64,000 bases of DNA from Plotosus lineatus (lineage: Eukaryota; Chordata; Actinopteri; Siluriformes; Plotosidae). Below, piece by piece: positions 54,485 to 64,000 of the stretch. Numbering within the stretch: position 1 is the stretch's first letter; each line of letters begins with the position of its first letter. Under the pieces are notes generated by a model. That model made no database searches. It was not told where the DNA came from and saw nothing but the letters and a program-made list of their open reading frames with translations. The position numbers and the translations under genes are program-made. Where the stretch lies: contig CM045735.1 of the NCBI GenBank assembly GCA_024760905.1, positions 12,268,749 through 12,332,748 on the forward strand, written 5' to 3'.

Positions 54485-56025
54485 TCTATAATTCACATAT
54501 ATAAGGTTATAGGTATACATATATATATATATATAAGTTCTGAAAGCTCTGCTGCTGGGTTTTATGCTCTAACCTTTTCTTATCAGGTTCAATAGCACTG
54601 TGTTGTATGTGGCCACCTGTAAGCCATTATGGATGTATACATGTATTCTGTGACTATATTTTCTATTACTATACTAAACATATTGATGAATACAAAGGGA
54701 AAAGATTTTTATTTATAGGTATTTGGAAATGGTATTTTTGAATTATAAAAATGCTGTAAAATGAAATGGCAAATGTTTGTGCTGAGTTTTATCAGATTTA
54801 AGTTCCCATATAATAACTATGTAAATCTTAGATGGTTGAACAGTGCATAAGTAGTAGTAGATACTGTACCTACACTTAGTTTATTGTGGTGGATAGAAGG
54901 CTATAAACCCCCTAGGAATTTTTTTATAAGCGTATATTCCCAAATATCCTTCTTCACAACTCATATATGATGAGTATTTAATTTTATTTTCATGTCAGAA
55001 GATGGATATTGACTTTTTTTTTTCTTGAAAATCTAAATAAAGTACAACCTTTCTGTCTTCAAAACAAAACCAAAGCATTGCAAATTTCCGTGAATTTAAT
55101 TGGTTTGGGGCTTCGGACAAGGATGACTCCTTTAGATTGTAAAGATGGAATTTTTGTAAGGATTGAACATTGTGAGACAGGAGTTTAACTTTTAGTTGTT
55201 GTTGTTTCCGTGCTGTATTTTTTTTTTTTTTTTTTGCTGTTGTTGTTTGTTTGTTGGGGGTTGCATGAAACATTACAGACCTGAGCTGATTGCTCTCGTG
55301 AATAAATTCAATCTTGAATTGCTCTCATAATATTGTCTTGGTGTCGGTGTTTTGTTTGCTGTACTGTGGCTTATCTTGCTGATGAATTTCAGGTTTTGTG
55401 GTTTTGTTTTGTTTTTGTTTGTTTGTTTATTTTGTTTTGTTTTTTTGTTGTTTTTTTCAGTAACCATACTTCTAGCGCAGTACATTGCACTATTATAATA
55501 TAGTTATAGGTCTTTAATGCGTGACTGCTTGTACCATAAATAGAATCTAAATGTATAAGATTATTACACTATTACAGTATATCAGACAATGAGGACCATG
55601 GACTTCGGTTTGTACAGGGTTTTTTTTATTTAATTTTATTTTATTGGTGTATAAGATTAATCTAAACTTATACAATGAGATACTGCATGAAAAATACTGT
55701 GATGTGATAAAGCAATTGTTTGGGGCCAAGCTGTTCCACTAGGCCTCACCTGGGCAGGTGATGTAAAATTGTTACTGTTTATGTTCCTTCTCATGTTGAA
55801 CAACTTGATGGAGTCAATTTGTGTGGGTGATGTTCTTATTGCATGGTGATTTGTGATTTAGATTTTTTTTTTTTTTTTTTTTTAAACATATGGGTACCCA
55901 ACTAAATAAATGTACACGTTCAGAATGATTATAGTGTTTTGTCATTTATACTTCGTTCAAAATTACGTGTGCTGAATCTTTAACTTTGCACTCACACTAA
56001 CGATTTGCTGTTTTCACTCACATTC
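54485..56025. other. No gene recognised
   Basis: AT-rich sequence with T- and TTTG-runs. An AATAAA at 55301 could be a distal abhd11 poly(A) site but nothing links it. Confidence 0.45.
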
Positions 56026-56029
56026 ATTC

Positions 56030-56282
56030 ATTCATTCATTTTCTGTAACCGCTTAATGCTAATTGGGGTTACGGGGAGGCTGGAGCCCATCCCAGTTGGC
56101 TCCGGGTGAGGGCAGAGTACACCCAGGACAGCTTGCCAAGTCATCTCATGGCGGAAACACTGACGGCTTTGCCGCTACTCTTGTCGAAAGTCAGCAATGG
56201 TTGTTTTTTACATCCTCGCACCATAGACAGTGAGAGACATGGCCAGCCTTTGATAACCCAGTTATCTGCACTGGGGGACGTC
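56030..56282 (-). mobile_element. SINE family A, tail two-thirds
   Basis: (CATT)n, TTTTCTGTAACCGCTTAATG to GATAACCCAGTTATCTGCAC; head absent. Confidence 0.75.
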
Positions 56283-56349
56283 ACTCGCAATTTTTTACAG
56301 GTGCCACAATGGAAGAAGAGGGAATAGTTGTTTAGGAGGGAGGAGGATA

Positions 56350-56556
56350 TTTGGGGGCAGCCTTGGCCTTATGTTTAGATAAGTAGGTTTGGAACCAAAA
56401 GATCGCTGGTCTGAGTCCTAAACTGGCAGGAAACAGGCCGAGCAGCAGTAGAAGTGAATGGCGCCCCCACCTGCCACCATCATGGCTAAAAGTGCCCTTG
56501 AGCAAGGCGCATAATCACCAACTGTTTTCTGGGCACTGCAGTATGGCTGCCCACTG

Positions 56557-56611
<55 letters not shown>

Positions 56612-56680
56612 CATTTTGGTTGAGTAAAAAACCCACAGTAAAATTTCTCCTGTGGGATAAATACAGTACATCGAAATAAT
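56350..56680 (+). mobile_element. tRNA-derived SINE (family D type) with (GT)n
   Basis: GGGGGCAGCCTTGGCCTTAT, GTGCCCTTGAGCAAGGCGCA, ACTGTTTTCTGGGCACTGCA, (GT)n at 56562-56610, TTTCTCCTGTGGGATAAATA. Confidence 0.6.
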
Positions 56681-56799
56681 AATTAAAAATATGTGGGTTG
56701 AATAATCTCATTCAGCATCTCTATGAAGTTAAAAGAGGATAAAACATATTTAATTCATAGAAGAAAGGGATTGGGCACAAGTTATCCAACTTAGTGAAG

Positions 56800-56995
56800 C
56801 CCTTTCCACAGATTATTTTAGCCAATTAACCAACTGTGCATGTTTTGGACTGTGGGAGGAAACCACGCAAGCACAGGGAGAACATGCAAACTCCACACAG
56901 AAACGCCCAGGCCTGGATTCATGGATTCGAACCCAGGCCTTCTTGCTGTGAGGCGGGCGTGCTAACCACTATGCCACCAAGCACTATGAAGTTGA
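56800..56995 (-). mobile_element. SINE family C, head half
   Basis: GCCAATTAACCAACTGTGCA, CTCCACACAGAAACGCCC, ATTCGAACCCAGGCCTTCTT, CTAACCACTATGCCACC. Confidence 0.75.
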
Positions 56996-57109
56996 GCTCG
57001 GTTTCTCAGGATCTTGCTCAAGGGCTGGTTGAGATAGGAAATGGCTTTGGGAGGTGCAGGCTCCTCAACACTGGTTTAAGGACATCACCCTTTCCCCCTA
57101 ATTTAGTTC

Positions 57110-57285
57110 AGTTAATTTACTATAACCGCTTAATCCTAATTAGGGTCGCAGGGAGGTAGTGCCCATCCCAGCCGACTCTGGGCGAGGGCAGAGTACACCC
57201 TGGAAGGCTCACCGGGCCATCACAGTGTGGAAACCGTCACACATCAGTGATCCAGCACCTCTACCACTAAGCCACCACTGCCCTT
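57110..57285 (-). mobile_element. SINE family A, internally deleted
   Basis: ACTATAACCGCTTAATCCTA to GGGCCATCACAGTGTGGAAA, then jumps to ATCAGTGATCCAGCACCTCT and GCCACCACTGCCC. Confidence 0.7.
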
Positions 57286-57289
57286 CCCC

Positions 57290-57500
57290 CTAATTTAATC
57301 GTATCCAATCATCACCTATCAAGTATTGATTTCCCGATCACATGACCACCACCAACCAGGGAAGGGCAAGAGCATGTACACGCCCTCTCCATGACATGCA
57401 GTGCTAGCCATCCTCCTCTTTTCATACCGCTGCGCATGCATATTTGGTTGCGGTCTAACATTCTCGGTGGGAAGCTTCACAGATGCCCATGATTTGCAGA
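57290..57500. repeat. Dispersed repeat shared with 62690-63060
   Basis: CACCTATCAAGTATTGATTT here and CACACCCATCAAGTATTGTC at 62747 share a backbone continuing through CATGACCACCACCAACC / CTTGACTACGACAAACC. Family unknown. Confidence 0.4.
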
Positions 57501-57841
57501 CGATCGCTATGGTAACCGTCCTTAAACTTCATGACAGAGATGTACTGTAACTGTATCAGATGGTTGGCTGTATATCGGCATGAGTCTTAAATGATTTTAG
57601 CATTTGGAGCCATTTACAATCCATTAAATTTCAATATTTATTTTAAAATACAGTATAGTCATATTTAGTTTACAGACATATATGTGAAAATTATTCACAA
57701 TTATATGTGAAGTGCCTCTTAAAAATGGAGGACTCTTATTATCTAATGATCACATTATTGCCTCAAGTACATCACTGTTGCTTGATCATATGAAGCAGGA
57801 TAATGATTGTTCCTGTAATGTAAATAAAACTCAAAATCTAT

Positions 57842-57847
57842 TTTATT
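57842..57847 (-). other. Candidate poly(A) signal of the coiled-coil gene
   Basis: TTTATT on the plus strand is AATAAA on the minus strand, about 600 bases past the stop at 58451; a hAT MITE lies between. Confidence 0.3.
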
Positions 57848-57962
57848 CTGTAAATCTTTAAAATTATACACAAATTACAACAGAAAATATTGTCTGTGCC
57901 AGTCTAGTGTCCTTTGTCCTTTTGAATTGGTACCAGTACAAAATAACACGAATAGTCTAGAC

Positions 57963-58341
57963 CAGGGGTCTCCAATCTTATCCACAAAGGGCCGGTGTGG
58001 GTGCCGGTTTTCACTTCAACCAAACAGTAGCCACACCTTCCACCTGTTTCAATAACTGGTCATCAAAATAAATTAAAAAAAAAACAAAAATAGATTCCAC
58101 AGCCATCTTTCAACTCTGGAGTGCGGCCATCTTGGTGAGATCACCTTGTTTTAAGTCTTAAAGCAAGGTGATCTCACCAAGATGGATCCACTTCAGAATT
58201 GAAACAATAATGTCCAATCTATTTTTTTTCTTTTCTTTTGATGATCATTGATTGAAACAGGTGGAAGGTGTGGCTACTGTTTGGTTGAAGTGAAAACTTG
58301 CACCCACACCGGCCCTTTGTGGATAAGATTGGAGACCCCTG
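57963..58341. mobile_element. Palindromic hAT-type MITE
   Basis: 379 bases. Both ends read CAGGGGTCTCCAATCTTATC inward, and the inverted arms continue over about 110 bases (CACTTCAACCAAACAGTAGC in both). A second inverted pair lies at the centre (CATCTTGGTGAGATCACCTT / AAGGTGATCTCACCAAGATG). Flanking 8-mers GTCTAGAC (57955-57962) and GTCTAGAG (58342-58349) differ by one base, as expected for an aged hAT target duplication. No ORF. Confidence 0.85.
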
Positions 58342-58450
58342 GTCTAGAGCTCAAACTCGCAATTTAAAACAGACAATAAACAGAAATCAACATCAACTGG
58401 CACCTTTAAGACAAATTGTTAAGACTATAACATGGAAAAAACAATAAAGT

Positions 58451-58774
58451 TCAGTCAAGAGAGACTGTTTGAAAACTGTCTTCCTTGCTGCTGAGTGGTG
58501 ACGGGTCCAATTGGTTTGGGCTGTCTGAGCCAGAGTAGACAGAAGATGAATACTGACTTTGGCGTCCTCGTTTCAGCTTGTCTTTCCAGCGCTGGGCCAC
58601 AGGTGTGTTGGGATGCAGAGAGCCAGGAGAGGCTGCCCGTCTCAGGACTGGAGAATGGATTGGACTGGATTGTCTGGAGCGCCGCAGTACACTAAAACCT
58701 TTGGACTTCCTCTGGCCCTGTTCTGCCTGCTGCTGAGTCAAAAGCTGATGATGAAGAATGGTCTGAACATCATC
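58451..58774 (-). CDS. Coiled-coil gene, last coding exon
   Basis: Acceptor TTTAAACAG on the minus strand; 107 residues from DDVQTILHHQLL to VSLD then TGA. Carries two VLRR motifs within SPx-rich sequence. Confidence 0.85.
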   Translation of the reverse strand, partial: DDVQTILHHQLLTQQQAEQGQRKSKGFSVLRRSRQSSPIHSPVLRRAASPGSLHPNTPVAQRWKDKLKRGRQSQYSSSVYSGSDSPNQLDPSPLSSKEDSFQTVSLD

Positions 58775-61624
58775 CTGTTTAAAATGCATGGAAATGGAAA
58801 TGTTACATATAGAGTACATTCCAAGCAACATGGCACGGATTATTACTTCTTTACATTCACATATCTGAAAGAAGCAGAAGGAACGATTAACACAGCAGTT
58901 GCTTTATTTAAAGATTGAAGGACTACTTCAGCAATGATCAATAGATTAGAGCCACATATTTTGCCCTTCAGCCACCCTTTGAAAGCCCAGTCCCATCTAA
59001 TCTTGGAAGCAAAGCAGGGTTGGGTGTTGAGTGTGAGAACATGTGTTTATTTCAGCCAAAAGAGGGCGCCAAGAATATTACTTGTTCTACCGCACTTACC
59101 CATATATACACCCACCCACCCACACATACCCACACCCACACATACTCACATCCACATGCCCACGCATACCCACACACACATACCCACCCCCACACACCCA
59201 TATATACCCACACACCACCGTATACCCACACCCACACATGCATACCCACACCCTCATACCCATGCATACCCACACACTTATGCTTACCCACATACACACA
59301 CCCACACATACCCACATATGGATACCCACCCCCACACACGCACATAATCCCACACACGCATACCCACACACCCACATATACCCACACACACTCATACATA
59401 CATACCCATGCCCATACACCCAGGCATACCCATATCTACACACACCCATGCATACTCACACCCTCATGCCCACACCCTCATACCCACGCATACCCACACC
59501 TACATATGCATACCCACACACCCACTTATACATACACCCACACATGTGTACCCATGCGAACACACCCATGCATACCCACACCCTCATACCCACGCATACC
59601 CACACCCATGCATACTCACACCCACACATCCACGGATACCCAGACTCTCATACCCACGCATAGCCAGACACTCACACATCCACACATACCCACACCTTCA
59701 CCCACACATCCACGCATACCCAGACCCTCATACCCATGCATATCCACACACTCACGCATACCCACACCCACACATCCACGGATACCCAGACTCTCATACC
59801 CACGCATATCCACACACTCACACATCCACGCATACCCACACCCACATCCACACATCCACGCATACCCATATCCACACACCCACGCATACCCACACCCATT
59901 AACGCTTTCAAGTACTGTACATCTAGTCTCGTACAACTGCTTATGGTATGTTGTAGAACCTGAACTCTTCACATTCAATTTTAATTCCCAGAAACAATTT
60001 CTCTGAAACATACACCTACAAAATAAGCTTGCAATGCCAAAAAAGAGTTTAAAATGTCTGCATATCATGATGAACTCATAAGAAACACTTTAAACTGAAC
60101 TAGTGTGTGTCTTGGAAGCACTAATGAAAATCTTTCCCGTTAGCAAAGGTTAGTTTTAGACTTCACCTGGCCTCTCAAATAAATTAAAAAAGCAACAATT
60201 TTCGGCTTATATTCTAAATAATACAACCATAATACAACACAGTGTTGGCACAGTTATAAGAAACCATGAAAATGCAAACTTCTGTCCTGCAGAGTTTCCG
60301 ATGGTGAAAAAAGACGAGAGACTTTGTCCATTAAAGGAGGGGTCATCAGTTTAGGAGAAAGATTATTACTACGATATTTAAATTATCAGCCAAACAAATG
60401 CACACCTCCCTTCGAGGCTCCTTTGTGAGCTCCGCCCCTACCAAATTCAAGTATTCACAGTGTCTAGGGAACAACGTTAACACCAACATTATACGTATTT
60501 TCCCTTCAGAAAGTCAGGAACAGGGTGTGTTTCTGCTGTGCATGTGAAAAAAAATGTGGGTGGCCTGGTGGTGTACCAGTTAGCATGTCCTTCTCACAAA
60601 GGAGCAAATGGGTCCTGGGCCTGAGTCCAGGGCTCAATGAGGGCATGTTTTTGTTTTGTTTTTTTGTGTTGAGTTGGACATGTTCTCCCTGTGCCTGTAT
60701 GGACTTCCTCCAGGAACTTTGGTTTCCTCCTACAATCCAAAGCCATGCACATTCAGTGAACTGGCTGTTCCAAACTGTCCATGGGTGTGAACATGAGTGT
60801 GAACAGTTGTGTGTGTGTTGGCCCTTTGATAATCTGGCAAACTGTTTAGTGTGTACCATTTCATTACCCAGAGCCGGCTGAAATGACCCCCCCCCCCCCC
60901 CTTCCATGTTTGATTATGTGACTTGGCTAATGAATAATTGAGAAAAAATGGCCCTGTTGCTGATTGGCTGGAATAGCGTTGTGTGGCTTGCACTGATATA
61001 CTGCCTATGAACACCAGATGTTTTTTTTTTTTTTTTTTTTTTTTTGTATTCGGTTGACAGATATCAGTTAGAAAATATGTCAGTAACATAAGTAAAGACT
61101 GTCCATATTATAAACTCACCTTCCAAGCCTCTAACTCAATAGCCATTTCTAATCGTCGCTGCACCGCTTCCAGAAGCTGATTGTTCAGCGACATCAGTTC
61201 AGTCTTGCATTTCAGGAGTTCTGTTTCCATGGCTTTTTTCCTATCAAGGGCAATTTGTGTCATAGAGAAAGTGACAGATGAAAGATAGACTCGAATTCAA
61301 AGTTGTTCAGAATTTCTGTAGTTGATTTCAATCAGCAAGGAAGATTCCATTGCAATTGCTACCTTCAAAAACTGCGCACTTACTTTTCAAGAGCATCATC
61401 TCGGTCCCGTAGAGCTTGTTGTAACACAGCACTCTCATCAGTCATCCCATCTTTAGCGTTTCCCTGTGAATTATATCAAGTTTTCTCACACCATTCAAAT
61501 ATCAACTCATAATCAGTATACTTTGACAAACTGTGTCAATGCTATTAGAAACAGATAGTGTGGTCTGAGTCTGAGTTTGATGAGAAAATGCTGCTGCTGC
61601 TGCTGATGATGATGCTGATGATGC

Positions 61625-61673
<49 letters not shown>

Positions 61674-63443
61674 TGGTACGGTTACATTCATTACAAGAAG
61701 TCCATGGTTTCCAGTCCAAAGTTGAGTGGGTCTGTGTTGAGTTTGCATGTTTTCTCTGGGCTTATATGGGCTTCCTTCTGGTACTCCAGTTTTCGTCCAT
61801 AGTCCACAGACATGCACATCATGCAAACTGGCTGTTCCAATTTGCCCCGGGGTGTGAGTGTGAGTGTGAATGATTGTGTGTGTTGCCCTACAGTGGTCTG
61901 GAGAACTGTTCAGGATGTATCCTGCCCTTGACCAGTGTCAGCTGAGATAGGCTCCAGCCTCCCCACTATGCCAATAGATTTAAGTGGTTTGGCAAATGAG
62001 TGAGGGTGATGTACCTGAGATGTATGCTTCAGCGCGATCGTGCGCGCGACATTCTTCAGCCGAGTCAGAGCCGTATCAAGTGACTCGCTCTCAGAAGAAG
62101 GATCTGCTTTTACCTCTACATCTGTTAGAGGGATCAGGAGCTTTACAATGGATTGAATCTCCTCTGTTACCTAGAGAGGAGCAAAGATCAACCATGCTGA
62201 ATGGAATATATCACCAACCAAATCAGCACAATGAGAACAAAATAAATACATGTTCGGCGAGATATTCCAAACACAACAGTTGTTATAAACAGGACAGCTA
62301 TTGCAAATATTACAGCAGTCCAAATTATAGCATATCAAATATAGGTCACATAGTTTAGGGGTGTGTGCATGTGGGTGTGTGGGTGTGTGGGTGTGTGTAC
62401 TTGTGACATATTATGGACCAGGATACACTTTTAACCAACAGAGTGAGGTAATTTTTGGGAGGAAGTGAGGACATTTTGTCTGGTCCTCACTTCTTCAAAT
62501 TTCTTGTTTGCTGGTTAGGGCTTGGTTTTAGGATTCAGTTTCAGGTTCAGGTTTTGATGGGTAAATTTAGGGCGGTAAGATAGGGACTAGAAAATACATT
62601 ATACCAATAACTTCACAAATATAGAAGTAAAAGATTGTGTGTGGCAGATTAGAGTGTACTTGTTACATATTAATAAACAGATTGATTTATTTATCTATTT
62701 ATTTATTCCCCCATTTGCTCCCCTAATTTTAGTCGCATCCAGTTCACACCCATCAAGTATTGTCTTCCCCATCACTTGACTACGACAAACCCTGCCCATA
62801 ACATTCAATGATGCAATGACTCATGCGTATTTGGGGGCAGCCTATCACAGCTGGAGGAGAGAGTCGCTATCTTGTTGCTTATCCCTTGTACGGATGAGCT
62901 CACAGACGCCCATAATTGGCTGGTGATGGCTGTAGGTGACAGGGAACTCTTCCATCCCTCCCCAGTAAAAGCTTGGTTATGGGTCATGGATGGCTGTGAC
63001 ATCAACCTGAATTCGAACCTGCGATCTCCAGATTGATGATGACACGCCACTCTAGAACCGACTGGACTATGTCTTCAACAAACAGTTTGAGGACATTTTT
63101 TCCAAGTGAGGACATTTAAAGGGCTGTTTGAGGATTCACACTAGAATTATGTTTTAGATTAAGGTTCAGGGAAGGGCGTGTGTAGGGTAGGGTAGGACAG
63201 AGTGGTGTAGGGTGTGTGTGGTTCAAGGCTGATATTAAAATAATAATAATAATAATTATTATTATTATTATTATTATTATAAATAACTGACTGTATTTTG
63301 AGTCTGGACTGCCATCTCACCTGCTCTCTCTGTTGACTCCAGACAAGCCCGTCCTGACTCTGCTCCTGAAGTTTATCCACTTGAGCTTTCAATTTGATAC
63401 TCCTACGTCGAGATAGTTCCACATCCCGGCGCATCTGCTTTAA
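58451..63443 (-). CDS. BICD-family-like cargo adaptor, C-terminal 267 residues (partial)
   Basis: Five minus-strand exons: 63443-63321, 62170-62015, 61463-61384, 61240-61120, 58774-58451. All introns are GT-AG and phases agree; the last exon ends at a TGA. The first two exons encode charged coiled coil (LKQMRRDVELSRRRSIKLKA) and a linker with QSIVKLLIPLTDVEVKADPS. Exons 3-5 encode ALRDRDDALEKKKAMETELL, KCKTELMSLNNQLLEAVQRR and ELEAWKDDVQTILHHQLL, matching the end of the BICDL1/BICDL2 coiled coil as I remember it (SLNxQLLEAxQ...LEAWQDD). Such proteins link dynein-dynactin to Rab6/kinesin cargo. The tail is basic and Ser/Pro-rich (SVLRRSRQSSPIHSPVLRRA) and ends FQTVSLD. A claudin neighbour supports bicdl2, but paralogue identity is not settled. 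The 5' exons are beyond 64000. Confidence 0.7.
59090..59905. repeat. CA-rich minisatellite, (CCCACACCCACGCATA)-type units
   Basis: About 800 bases of irregular units such as CATACCCACACCCACACATC and CACGCATACCCACACCCTCA, nearly G-free on the plus strand. It lies in the last intron of the coiled-coil gene. Three overlapping open frames here arise from the lack of stops in the unit. Confidence 0.95.
60000..60550. other. No exon recognised (last intron of the coiled-coil gene)
   Basis: Unique-looking sequence between the minisatellite and a SINE. Confidence 0.45.
60555..60950 (+). mobile_element. SINE family C
   Basis: GGGTGGCCTGGTGGTGTACC head, GGACATGTTCTCCCTGTGCC, TTTGGTTTCCTCCTACAATC, GAACTGGCTGTTCCAAACTG, then a C-run at 60890 and ATGTTTGATTATGTGACTTG tail. 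Confidence 0.75.
61120..61240 (-). CDS. Coiled-coil gene exon (SLNNQLLEAVQ)
   Basis: One base completes the codon from the previous exon; then KKAMETELLKCKTELM, SLNNQLLEAVQRRLEM, AIELEAWK, donor GTGAGT. Confidence 0.87.
61384..61463 (-). CDS. Coiled-coil gene exon (GNAKDGMTDE)
   Basis: GNAKDGMTDESAVLQQALRD, RDDALE, ending phase 2 before GTAAG. Confidence 0.82.
61590..61672. repeat. (GCT)n/(GAT)n microsatellite
   Basis: GCT triplets then GAT triplets in the intron; the predicted poly-Ile and poly-His strings are artefacts. Confidence 0.9.
61700..61995 (+). mobile_element. SINE family C, 3' two-thirds
   Basis: GTTTGCATGTTTTCTCTGGG, CTGGCTGTTCCAATTTGCCC, TGAGATAGGCTCCAGCCTCC, ATTTAAGTGGTTTGGCAAAT. 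Confidence 0.75.
62015..62170 (-). CDS. Coiled-coil gene exon (VTEEIQSIVK)
   Basis: 52 residues, VTEEIQSIVKLLIPLTDVEV to ARTIALKHTSQ; acceptor CTCTAG, donor GTACAT; phase 0 both sides. Confidence 0.82.
62690..63060. repeat. Dispersed repeat, longer copy of 57290-57500
   Basis: CCCATTTGCTCCCCTAATTT, ATCAAGTATTGTCTTCCCC, CTGGAGGAGAGAGTCGCTAT, GAATTCGAACCTGCGATCTC. The last is tRNA-head-like in complement, so it may be a SINE. Confidence 0.4.
63236..63285. repeat. (AAT)n(ATT)n microsatellite
   Basis: AAT triplets followed by ATT triplets, a self-complementary pair. Confidence 0.9.
63321..63443 (-). CDS. Coiled-coil gene exon, most upstream in window
   Basis: 41 residues LKQMRRDVELSRRRSIKLKA to SQQREQ; acceptor TACTTGCAG, donor GTGAGA; phase 0 both sides. 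Heptad-like spacing of L, V and I. Confidence 0.83.
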
Positions 63444-63484
63444 CTGCAAGTACACACAAAAGCCTGTGCATATCATATTCATCT

Positions 63485-64000
63485 TTTATTTTTATCATGC
63501 CGACACAACCAAGATGTGCAATACACTTTAAAAAAAAGTTTAGTTTCAGTGTAATGTGGGTTAGACATAATCTAGGTTAATGTCTTTGGAACAGGGAGGC
63601 TCCTCATGCAATGTGGGATGTAGTAAGTCATCTGAAACCCAGCAAGTCCACATTCCTCACGTGGAATCTTGTTAATCCAGTTGACAAAAAACTAAACCTC
63701 TAATTAAACTGTGTCAGTTTACTTGTTTACGTGAGCCCATATGACCAAGAATTAAGATACCCACACTAAAGGCCTTCATAATACAATCATAAAGCTGAAT
63801 ACGATACGAAATTCTATGAGTTAGTTGGATTTTTAAATTAATTCAATGAATTGTGGGATGACGCATGTAATAGGCAATAGCCACTCCGCGCTGTTGGTCA
63901 GATCACGGGTCAAACTCTATGTCCCTCTGTCTCTTTGTCCTACTATCCTGCTAGTGACATGCACATTAGGCTAATTGGCTGTTCCAAATTTGGAATGGCA
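63485..64000. other. No exon recognised
   Basis: Presumed intron of the coiled-coil gene; a SINE C-like GGCTAATTGGCTGTTCCAAA starts at the window end. Confidence 0.45.

Noticed and set aside
59020..60006. Open frame of 328 codons, Thr/His/Pro-rich
   Set aside because: Entirely made by the CA-rich minisatellite; other frames on both strands are equally open and there is no start context or splice support.

Overview
The window is vertebrate nuclear DNA, almost certainly from a teleost fish. Protein-coding sequence is sparse and intron-split. Between the genes lie long (AC)n, (AT)n and (AAT)n microsatellites, Tc1/Tigger/hAT/piggyBac DNA transposons, tRNA-derived SINEs, and RTE-type and CR1/L2-type LINEs. 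I see no bacterial, plasmid or phage features. The species cannot be read from the sequence.

Three host genes can be supported. (1) 6971-7609 (+) is an intact single-exon claudin of the claudin-3/4/5/6/9 type, with a TATA box about 120 bases upstream. (2) 43366-51893 (+) is a six-exon abhd11 gene (307 residues). It encodes a mitochondrial alpha/beta hydrolase, all splice phases agree, and a tandem pair of CRE octamers lies about 110 bases before the start. (3) 58451-63443 (-) is the last five coding exons (267 residues) of a coiled-coil protein, most likely a BICD-family-like cargo adaptor (bicdl1/bicdl2 type); its 5' end is outside the window. Claudin next to abhd11 recalls human 7q11.23, and a claudin next to BICDL2 recalls human 16p13.3, so the window appears to join both neighbourhoods.

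The rest is mostly mobile DNA. 1-6500 holds SINEs, RTE fragments, a fold-back composite element and an internally deleted Tigger element. 8700-15800 holds SINEs, a palindromic Penelope-like composite, a Tigger transposase fragment and a CR1/L2-type 3' fragment. 16000-19170 is a nearly complete but decayed RTE-type LINE. 20400-25700 holds a dead Tc1 transposase, another Penelope-like fragment, a solo LTR with a 5-bp duplication and an RTE 3' end. 26500-37900 is SINE- and microsatellite-rich, with a dead Tc1 copy and a piggyBac MITE. 38161-42974 is a four-level nest of insertions. The abhd11 introns hold a hAT MITE, Tigger-like MITEs, SINEs and an antisense LINE fragment with a restriction-like endonuclease domain. 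Past 52 kb are SINEs, a palindromic hAT MITE and a CA-rich minisatellite.

The most notable non-genic signal is four type I hammerhead ribozyme motifs (2129-2183, 11389-11443, 11479-11533, 22226-22280) in short repeats flanked by (AT)n. Three keep the complete catalytic core. Two of them face each other in a palindrome. They are best explained as ends of a Penelope-like retroelement.
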